Assembly (NCBI RefSeq): GCF_016805305.1
Contig: NZ_JAERQN010000001.1
Location: forward strand, 434,001-498,000
Direction: 5' to 3'
Origin: Falsiroseomonas ponticola
Lineage (GTDB): Bacteria > Pseudomonadota > Alphaproteobacteria > Acetobacterales > Acetobacteraceae
Length of the DNA stretch: 64,000 nucleotides
Part shown: positions 45,545-52,800 of the stretch, in pieces
How the letters are laid out: every line of letters starts with the position of its first letter
Position numbering within the stretch: position 1 is the first letter of the stretch
Program-made: the position numbers and the translations under genes
The notes under the pieces: generated by a model
What the model was told of the DNA's origin: nothing
Seen by the model: the letters and a program-made list of their open reading frames with translations, nothing else
The model's database searches: none

Positions 45545-47055
45545 GCGGCGCGGCCTCCGCCTGGATCCGTCGCGGTTCGCCGCAGGGATGCGCGCCCTTC
45601 GAGCGCTACCTGCTGGCGCCCGCCGCCTTCGGCGATTTGCGCGATGCGCTGCGGGCGGAGCCGACGCTGGCGCTGCTGTCCTTCTGGGCGGAGCCGGGCT
45701 TCGTGCATGCCGCCTTCCTGGATGAGGTGGAGAGCACGCTGCTGCTGGCCTCCACCCCGACGGAGGGCGGGCGCTACCCCGCCCTCTCCCCGGCCCGGCC
45801 CGGCGCGGTGCGGTTCGAGCGGATGATGGGCGACCTCTGGGCGCTGAAGGCGGAGGGGGGCGTCGATCTGCGGCCCTGGCTGGACCATGGGCGCTGGCCC
45901 GTCATCGGGCCGAATGCCGCCAAGCCGCTGCGCCGCACCCTGCCGGCGGAGCAGCCGGAATTCCTGCCCATCGAGGGCGAGGGCTGGCACCAGATTCCCG
46001 TGGGCCCCGTCCATGCCGGCATCATCGAGCCCGGGCATTTCCGCTTCACCGTGCAGGGGGAGATGGTGGTCCGGCTGGAGCAGCGCCTCGGCTACACGCA
46101 TAAGGGCACGATCGGGCTGATGGCCGGCAAGTCCCCCCGCGCCGCCGCGCGCTACGCCGCCCGGATTTCCGGCGACACGACGGTGGCGCATGCGCTGGCC
46201 TTCGCCCTGGCCGCGGAGGCCGCGACCGGCACCACGCCGCCGCCGCGTGCCACCTGGCTGCGATGCGCGATGCTGGAGATGGAGCGGATCGCGAACCACC
46301 TGGGCGATTGGGGCTTCGTCTGCAACGACGCCGCCTTCGCCTTCCCGCATGCGCGGCTCGGCGTGCTGCGGGAGGGCGTGCTGCGCGCCAATGCCAGCGC
46401 CTTCGGCCACCGGCTGCTGATGGACCGCGTCATCCCCGGGGGGCTGGCGATGGAAATGCTGCCAGGCGGCGGCGACGCCATCCTGGCGGCGCTGGCGGCG
46501 GTGGAGGCGGAGATGCCGGCGCTGATCTCCATCTACGACAGCCATGCCAGCCTGCAGGACCGCGTGGTCGGCACGGGCATCGTCAAGCCGGCGCTGGCGG
46601 CCGCCTTCGCGGCGGGGGGCCATGTCGGCCGGGCCTCCGGCCGCGCCTTCGATGCGCGCGTCGCGCTGCCGCATGCGCCCTATGAGTCGCTGGCGCCCGA
46701 GGCCGCGCTGCGGAGCGAGGGCGACGTGGATGCCCGCGTGCGCATCCGCATCGCGGAGATCGCGGAATCCATCGCCCTGGTGCGGGAGGCGCTGGCCGCC
46801 GCGGCCCCGGGGGAGATCCATGTCCCCCTGCCGCAGAAGGGCGGCGAGGGCATCGCGGTGGTGGAGGGCTTCCGCGGCGAGATCGTCACCTGGATGGCGC
46901 TGGATGACGGGGGCCTGATCCGCGCGGCCTTCCCGCGCGACCCGTCCTGGCTGCAATGGCCGCTGCTGGAAGCGGCGATCGAGGGCAACATCGTCGCCGA
47001 TTTTCCCCTGTGCAACAAATCCTTCAACTGCTCCTACAGCGGGTGCGACCTGTGA
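45541..47055 (+). CDS. hyfG: HyfG-like fused 30/49-kDa subunit lacking canonical Ni ligands
   Basis: A 504-aa soluble subunit. The first ~130 residues resemble the NuoC/HycE N-terminal 30-kDa domain; the rest is the large-subunit (NuoD / [NiFe] hydrogenase) fold (GPVHAGIIEPGHFRF, YTHKGTIGLMAGKSP, EMERIANHLGDWGFV, LPHAPYESLAPEA). Where [NiFe] enzymes have C-G-x-C, this protein has S-G-D-T (210-213). The C-terminal DPCxxCxxH is replaced by a tail with Cys491, Cys497 and Cys502. It therefore cannot bind the NiFe site in the usual way and fits an energy-converting hydrogenase-related (Ehr) complex. The ATGA overlap with hyfF shows coupling. Confidence 0.9.
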   Translation: MSGAASAWIRRGSPQGCAPFERYLLAPAAFGDLRDALRAEPTLALLSFWAEPGFVHAAFLDEVESTLLLASTPTEGGRYPALSPARPGAVRFERMMGDLWALKAEGGVDLRPWLDHGRWPVIGPNAAKPLRRTLPAEQPEFLPIEGEGWHQIPVGPVHAGIIEPGHFRFTVQGEMVVRLEQRLGYTHKGTIGLMAGKSPRAAARYAARISGDTTVAHALAFALAAEAATGTTPPPRATWLRCAMLEMERIANHLGDWGFVCNDAAFAFPHARLGVLREGVLRANASAFGHRLLMDRVIPGGLAMEMLPGGGDAILAALAAVEAEMPALISIYDSHASLQDRVVGTGIVKPALAAAFAAGGHVGRASGRAFDARVALPHAPYESLAPEAALRSEGDVDARVRIRIAEIAESIALVREALAAAAPGEIHVPLPQKGGEGIAVVEGFRGEIVTWMALDDGGLIRAAFPRDPSWLQWPLLEAAIEGNIVADFPLCNKSFNCSYSGCDL

Positions 47056-47086
47056 GGTCAACGGCCGCTTGCAGCGACCCGTTGGC

Positions 47087-47224
47087 ATGTTTTTCGTTCC
47101 CTCAAGCGCCGGGCGGGCGCCTGGCTGCGCGGCACTTGCCGCGGGCCGCGTTCCGGAACCCCATGAGCGTTGCGAAGCAACGCACATGGGCGCCCGTCGC
47201 GGCCTCGGCCGGCTTCGCCGGCCG
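47087..47224. repeat. Gene-free hairpin-rich insert between hyfG and the next gene
   Basis: The 250 bp from 47056 to 47305 contain no gene. They hold a relative of the 39428-39456 sequence (47087-47115), a perfect GCGTTGC-GAA-GCAACGC hairpin (47167-47183) flanked by CATG on both sides, and CGGCCGGC-TTC-GCCGGCCG (47206-47224). These look like dispersed repeat material dropped into the hyf operon. They may affect expression of the small-subunit gene behind them. Confidence 0.5.
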
Positions 47225-47305
47225 CCGGACAGGCCATCGCGCCGGTGTTATGCCGTCGCGAAGGTGTCGGGTGACAGGCACGGCGGTTTGGGCTGTGGTC
47301 GGCGC

Positions 47306-47542
47306 ATGAGCGGCCGCATTCACAGCAAGGCCGGCGCCGCGAAGGGCGCCACGGGCCAGTTCACCGTCACGCTGTTCAAGCCGGGCCCCGGCCGCGGCGT
47401 GATGGAGCATTGGGCCTATTCCGACCGCGCCCATGCGCTGGACGAGATCGGCTGGATCGCGGAGCGGGTGCCGCCGGGCACCGAGCTGCTGCTGCGCGAT
47501 CCCGAGGGCAACGATTTGCTTCGGATGGCACGCACGGCATGA
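47306..47542 (+). CDS. Small hypothetical protein coupled to hyfI
   Basis: A 78-aa soluble protein (SGRIHSKAGAAKGATGQFTV ... HWAYSDRAHALDEIGWIAERV ... DPEGNDLLRMARTA). No family is recognised. Its stop overlaps the hyfI start (ATGA), so it is probably real and expressed with the complex. It sits between the large- and small-subunit genes, where hyfH (ferredoxin-like) might be expected, but it has no cysteines and cannot carry iron-sulfur clusters. Confidence 0.6.
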   Translation: MSGRIHSKAGAAKGATGQFTVTLFKPGPGRGVMEHWAYSDRAHALDEIGWIAERVPPGTELLLRDPEGNDLLRMARTA

Positions 47543-48120
47543 AGAGCCTCCGCCGCCTGCTCTGGCCCCGCCTCGCCCAGGGGCTGGTGGGCAAACCGCT
47601 CACGGAACCCGCAACGCCGCCGCCGCCGGAGGTGGTGGAGGCGCTGGCCGCGCGGCTGGAGGCGACGGCGCGGGCGCGCCTCGGCCGGAGCCTGTCGATC
47701 CGCCAGGTCGATGCCGGGTCCTGCAATGGCTGCGAGCTGGAGGTGAATGCGCTGAACGGCGTGCTCTATGACCTGGAGCGCTTCGGGCTGCGCTTCGTCG
47801 CCTCACCCAGGCATGCCGATGTGCTGCTCGTGACGGGCCCCGTGACGCGCAACATGCGGGAGGCGCTGGAGCGGACCCGCGCCTGCACGCCGGAGCCCTG
47901 CTGGGTGGTGGCGGTCGGCGATTGCGCGGCGGATGGTGGCGTCTTCAAGGGCAGCTATGCGGTGGAGGGGGGCGTGACGCCCGTGCTGCCCGTGGACCTG
48001 GTGATCCCGGGCTGCCCGCCGGCGCCGGCCCAGCTGCTCGAAGGGCTGCTGGCGCTGCTGGGCGCGCAGGATGAGCCGAAGCGCGTGGTGGCCGGGGCAG
48101 CCGCGGAGCCGGGGGTGTAA
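47539..48120 (+). CDS. hyfI: HyfI-like small subunit (NuoB/20-kDa family)
   Basis: A 193-aa small subunit. It holds the proximal [4Fe-4S] ligands Cys62 and Cys65 (DAGSCNGCELEVNAL), Cys129 (AVGDCAADGG) and Cys159 (VIPGCPPAPAQ). The fold matches NuoB/HycG. Together with the altered hyfG product it would form the electron-transfer module of the complex. It starts in an ATGA overlap with the 78-aa gene and is followed directly by a double-hairpin repeat, which probably ends the transcript. Confidence 0.93.
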   Translation: MKSLRRLLWPRLAQGLVGKPLTEPATPPPPEVVEALAARLEATARARLGRSLSIRQVDAGSCNGCELEVNALNGVLYDLERFGLRFVASPRHADVLLVTGPVTRNMREALERTRACTPEPCWVVAVGDCAADGGVFKGSYAVEGGVTPVLPVDLVIPGCPPAPAQLLEGLLALLGAQDEPKRVVAGAAAEPGV

Positions 48121-48121
48121 C

Positions 48122-48188
48122 CGACGACGGTCCAGGCCCGTCTCGGGCCTGGCGGATGGGGTATGGGGAAGGCAAAGCCTCCTTTACC
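48122..48188 (+). repeat. Dispersed double-hairpin intergenic repeat, copy 3
   Basis: Hairpin A CCAGGCCCG-TCT-CGGGCCTGG lies at 48132-48152. Hairpin B (48165-48188) is degenerate. About 42 nt match copy 1 (7426-7467) in inverted orientation almost perfectly. The repeat begins 2 nt after the hyfI stop, just as copy 1 does after csbD. It marks the edge between the hyf operon and the accessory region. Confidence 0.8.
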
Positions 48189-48674
48189 GAACATATCTGC
48201 GGTGATCGCACGGTAGCGTGGCGGCGACCATGCCGGTCGAGAAATCCCATGAAGCGTACTGCGCATTCGAATCCCGGTTGCTCCGCCAGTTCCCATACGA
48301 GCCGTGCTCTCTGCCAGACCGGACGCCGTGCTGAGTGGCAGGTTTCCTGGGGTTTTTGGGGCAGACCTGTTGACTGGCCCAGCGCGGAGACCCCCGAAGA
48401 TCGCTCTCTGGAGGCCCATTCTCTCCGGACCTCCTGACTTGGCCGGTTTAGTACGGAACTCAAAAACCCTGGTCAAAGGCCGGTTTCAGCGTGGTCGGCG
48501 CTTGCTCCGGTTCGAACCTCACTTGTCAGAAATCCGTACTTCGAAACCGAACACTCGCTACGGCATGAAGGCTGGCTTTGTCCCATCCCAACCCCGGTTA
48601 CCCTTGCTTCGAGAGATATTCAGCGCCTTTGTAGGCCCATGGATCACGCAATGCCCCAAGGCCGGAAGCGACGG
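48189..48674. other. Gene-free lower-GC region at island edge
   Basis: About 490 bp without a supportable gene. Base composition is visibly lower in GC than the left flank. It contains a tRNA-Ser 3'-end match (48266-48288). Short open frames cross it on both strands, but none has an RBS, coupling or recognisable product. It may be decayed mobile DNA. Confidence 0.55.
48266..48288 (+). other. tRNA-Ser-like 3'-end fragment (candidate attachment-site scar)
   Basis: The 23 nt have the exact layout of a tRNA 3' terminus: TTCGAAT T-loop, 5-nt T-stem strand CCCGG, 7-nt acceptor strand TTGCTCC, discriminator G and CCA. A G discriminator and TCC-rich acceptor fit tRNA-Ser. The T-stem 5' strand upstream does not pair, and no acceptor partner GGAGCAA is found in the preceding ~100 bp, so it is not a complete tRNA. 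Such fragments are left by tRNA-integrating elements. Orientation would place the intact tRNA to the left, which does not sit easily with an island to the right. Confidence 0.45.
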
Positions 48675-48977
48675 ATGACGACGGAGGAAATTCAGTCTCG
48701 CGGGGAGCGGCGCTGGATCGTCCTCGGCGAGGACGGGCGGCATGTCACGTTGGGGCGCCATTCCGACCCCTCGCCCGACGAAATCGCCCAGGCCGAGGCC
48801 GGCTTGGCAGCCCAGGGTCTCGCGGGGTGGCTCGCGGTCATGGAAGGCGCTTACTACCAGCGCCGCAAACCGTCCTTGATGATGGTCCGGCCTCTCTGCG
48901 GTCCCGAACGGCCCTTTGCCGAGGCGGTGGATGCGTTCCAGGCTGCACGCAAGGCAAGCTTGGATAGGTTCGCATAG
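48675..48977 (+). CDS. Hypothetical protein
   Basis: A 100-aa soluble protein (TTEEIQSRGERRWIVLGEDG ... GRHSDPSPDEIAQAEAGLAA ... YYQRRKPSLMMVRPL). The composition looks like a real protein, and GGAAG precedes the ATG at 48675. In-frame ATGs at 48639 and 48651 are alternatives. No family is recognised. It converges with the leftward defence operon across a 131-bp gap and has no evident link to it. Confidence 0.55.
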   Translation: MTTEEIQSRGERRWIVLGEDGRHVTLGRHSDPSPDEIAQAEAGLAAQGLAGWLAVMEGAYYQRRKPSLMMVRPLCGPERPFAEAVDAFQAARKASLDRFA

Positions 48978-49108
48978 CTACTCCGTTGTGGGAGGGCCTG
49001 ATCGGCAATGCGCGTGCGGCTAAGCCACTCTTTAGCAGAACTGTCCCGACATCGCTGAACGGCGTCGCCGCTGGCGCATCTGGCAACGACGAATGGATCC
49101 GGCCCGCC

Positions 49109-49894
49109 CTATATTCCTTTGACACGACCGGTGCTGGGGGCCGCCCGGCGAGCGCCTGACGGATGCCGTTTACGGAGGATTGCGAAGTTACAACGCGTCC
49201 TCAAGGGACATTCTCCGCATGAAGGCATCCGAGGGACGCAGTACCGTGCCGCGAGATCGAGAATGGCCCAATTGACTAAAGCAGGCGCGCGCGATCGCAC
49301 GAGCAACCGCGCGAGGCCTTGCAGGCGCGGATCGTAGCGGAGATCGACTAGACGACGGGGCTCAAAAACACGGTCCAGAACACGCGCCATGCTTGAGTCA
49401 AGAAGAGGCTCAGGGCGGCGTTTCGCGAACAGTAGGACCGCACTTGCAACATACTGCCCAACCGCTGGCAATGACTCGAGTTCACCGCGCGATTCTGGAA
49501 AGTGTCCTTTGCGCGCAATCATCGCACTGGCAAGTGCCTTCAGGGCTATCGCACGCCGCCGCCAGAGACCGATTGGACGAAGGACGCTCTCCAGCAGTTC
49601 GTCTGGCGCAGAAATTATATCTTCCCAGCTTCCAAAATCCTCGAAAAACGCGTCGAACATCCGGCCAACCGCGGAGGCTTGCGTCCGCTGGAGCAACACC
49701 TCCACCACGACCTGTCGATAAACGCCTGCATCTGGTGACCGCCACGGAAACTGGCGGCCGTGCTGCGCATACCAAGCCAAAAGCCGGCGCCGACACCAGC
49801 GAGCCTTGCCAATCGTTGGCCGGTCGAAAACAACAGGACCCCGTGCCAGCTTACCCCGTGTCGTCGCCCGTGAAGATACGGCTCGTGCCACCAT
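49109..49894 (-). CDS. HhH-GPD DNA glycosylase, MIG/MutY-like, with [4Fe-4S] motif
   Basis: A 261-aa base-excision glycosylase. HGRQFPWRSPDAGVYRQVVV and EVLLQRTQASAV match the MutY/MIG N-terminus. The HhH is SLPAVGQYVASAVL (142-153) with Tyr148 where Nth has Lys and MutY has Ser, as in the T:G glycosylase MIG. The catalytic Asp is Asp166 (LLDSSMARVLDR). The FeS motif C-x6-C-x2-C-x5-C is Cys219, 226, 229 and 235. There is no C-terminal NUDIX domain as in MutY. It is last in an operon headed by a cytosine-C5 methyltransferase, so it likely repairs T:G from deaminated 5mC. The ATG overlaps the large ATPase gene by 44 bp; the true start may lie slightly downstream. Confidence 0.85.
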   Translation of the reverse strand: MVARAVSSRATTRGKLARGPVVFDRPTIGKARWCRRRLLAWYAQHGRQFPWRSPDAGVYRQVVVEVLLQRTQASAVGRMFDAFFEDFGSWEDIISAPDELLESVLRPIGLWRRRAIALKALASAMIARKGHFPESRGELESLPAVGQYVASAVLLFAKRRPEPLLDSSMARVLDRVFEPRRLVDLRYDPRLQGLARLLVRSRAPALVNWAILDLAARYCVPRMPSCGECPLRTRCNFAILRKRHPSGARRAAPSTGRVKGI

Positions 49895-52800
49895 GCTGCG
49901 TTACCCGCGGGCGCACCTGCACCAACCGTGGGCGCGCGAACAAGTTTCGTTGGGATGGAATTGACTGAACATAGCAGGTTCCCGGCGCGATCTGTTGGAG
50001 CGGCAAATCTGCAAATTCAGGCGCAAACCGAATCAAATCGTTGATGTTGTCCCGTGTTCCCAAGCTAAACACGAATCTTGTCGTAATAAACCGCCGTATC
50101 TGCAGTGGAATTGAACCAACATCTTGCGTTGCAAAGACATACGAGGTCCCTTCATGGCGCATTAGCCGGATTCGCGCCTCGATCTTCTCACCAAAGGCCT
50201 CGCTCATATACTCGTGCGCCTCGTCGAACACTACGAGCTTGTTGAAGTCTCCCTGCACTCGGCTGATATGGTTCGAGCAGACTAGGAAGAAGCGCAGAGC
50301 GTCATCTTTGTTGAATAATGGCTGCCGCAAATCGAAAATCACCGCACGGCCCGGCCGGAGGATCTCGCTAAATTGCAAACCTCCCGTGTCGGACAGGTAC
50401 CGGCGTATGAAATCAAGCCTAAGTTGGGCTGCCGCTTGGCTTGAGCGGTTCAGCGTGTTCGCGATGCTTCGTTCGAGGCTCTGGAGGCTGACGTCACCGG
50501 CAGCCTGCAAGTCCATCAGTGTGTTCCTAATCGCTCGAGCAAAGACGGCGTTGCTCCCCGGCTCGCCCATCAGCAGCTCCCAATCCTCAACACCCAGCGT
50601 AGATGGGTCGAAGTAGAGTTCTGAAGCCGGCAAGCCTCCGTATTCGGCGATGCGTTCCGGGGTCAACTGCCCGGGTAAGCAGAGGATATGGATGTCATCG
50701 ACGCTGCGCGGCGATGCATTGTACATCTGTTCCAGCCGCTCGCGATCGCTTTGGTTAGGATTTGGATGCGCGAACGAACCTAGTTCGAACCGGTCTGCAG
50801 AGTGCCGGCGGTAATTGAACACAACCACCGCTAGCGGTGCCGGCAGCGAGTTGATCCCCGGAATCGGAACGAGCGCCGACTCAACGAGCGTGCCAAGAAG
50901 ATAGCTCTTTCCAGAGCCCATGTACCCGAAGACGCCAATTGCCTTCGGATTGTCTAGATCCACGGCCACTTGCTCGTTCGTGCCTACCATGTTGCCGAGG
51001 AGGCAGAACCGAGTTGCCGGCTCGGCCCACCCGACATAAGCCGCTGGCGGCGCGAGACGGGCAGACGGAGCAACGGATGGTGGAGTATCTTGCGCAGCAT
51101 CGCCCCCGGCTCCCGGTGGGCCGCCTGATACTGCTGGGGAAGATTGCTCCCCGCTGGCTGAAATAGCCGATGCACCGTCATTTACCGGGCTTGCATGCGA
51201 CGGCGCGCCACCTTCATTCGCGACTGCGGCGGGCGGCGTAAGTTCGTCTGTCGGATCTGGCATAAGCCCGAGCATCGCTGACAGCGCAGCAGTGACATCG
51301 GTCTCGGTGGCAGGTGGAATGTTCACCCTTTCTACGAACATCGCTCGCATCGCTTCGTCGATTGCCCGCCTTAGCTCTGCGTCGTCCGGTCCTATTTCAC
51401 GCCCGGGCCAGCAAGTACCAGGCACGGCGGCCGGGTCGATGAACGCTTCGTAGCTCCCACTTTCATCTTCGCGAACAATACACGCTGAGCCACTTGTCGT
51501 AATCGAGCCCGGGGCAAACCACAGCAACATTGCCGGTCCAGCATCTACTGCCACGCGTCCCTGCACGACGTGGCGCAGGATAGTCGCGCGCGCGCGCGCA
51601 TTCACTGGCTCGTCAGTGAAGCTCAGCGCAAGGTCGAGAAGCATTGCACAGGCTTGCCGGCGGACCACAGCAGCGACTGGATCTTGGGCGACGCCCGGTG
51701 CGGGATTTACAGCCCTAGCTAACGCACCAACCAGTCCTGCCGCGTCCCTGAGTTGCTCCCTCGCTCGCCTAAGTTCGGGATCATTGTCCGCAGGCAACGG
51801 GGTAGGAGCTTGAGGTTGGCCGTGGTGCTTTACTTCGACTGGCACAATGCCGATACGAACCGCGTCCGCTTCAAGGCTTACCTTGAAAACCAGAAGGTCG
51901 GCCCGACGGCGCGGCGACTCTCCAGCGATACCTAACAGGATCGGCGCAACCGGGTCGATTGGCAAAAGTCCGGCGAATGTATTGCTGTTGAGGGTTACCC
52001 AGCCTTGGGGCTGCGCGTGCCCCGCGGGAGGCAGCAGGATGCGTGTCGCATAGAAGTGGCCCGCCGTCGCGCTTTCCTGGGTCCCGCCTGCTGCTTGCAA
52101 GGATGCCAAACCGATTCCGCGGCGCCCTAACTCGGCAATCATCTCCTGCGCGGCAGCCTCGGGTAAGCCTTGGCGACTCGCGAGCCCTTTGATCAAGGAT
52201 GCCGGAACGCGCGCCACGACATAGTGCGCACGCTTTGCAAGCGCGTCTCGATCTCCCGGCGCGTCGGCAAGCCATGATGGCCGCCATTCCCAGAGCATAC
52301 GGTCGGCGTGGCCTCCGGCCCTAATAGTGCTCGAGAGGAGTGCCGGATCAACGTTGAGGGTACCCAAGACCTCCCAGCGTGCATTCCTACCGATTCCAAG
52401 CGCGTTCGCCTGAGGCGCAACGCGCAAGGCCGAAGCCCCGTTCGGCAGCGAGTATTCGATTCCTGCCAATAGGCGCGAGAGGCCTAAGACGTCGTCACCA
52501 GGATGTCCGGCATATTGCTGGTCGAGGACCTGACCAGAGATCGCAGAAACCGAAAAGCGCCGCAGCGGCAACGGAGCGAGCACTCCGGTCGCGATAGCGT
52601 CGACCACGCCCATGTGGGCACTAGCGTTCTCGATAAGCGCTATGTCGGAACTCGGAGGCGCGGAGTCTGCCGCGTATCGGCGCCACTCGAACGGGCGATC
52701 CCGCCAATCGGAATCGCGTTGCATACGCAACTGGTCCCGCGACGGCGGCGTACCGAGCCTGTTTTCAGAATCCCAAATGCGTGTCGCTCCACCTAGGAGC

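Noticed and set aside
48189..48290. Complete tRNA-Ser gene
   Set aside because: Only the last 23 nt fit. No 5' acceptor strand, D-arm or anticodon arm pairs correctly upstream.
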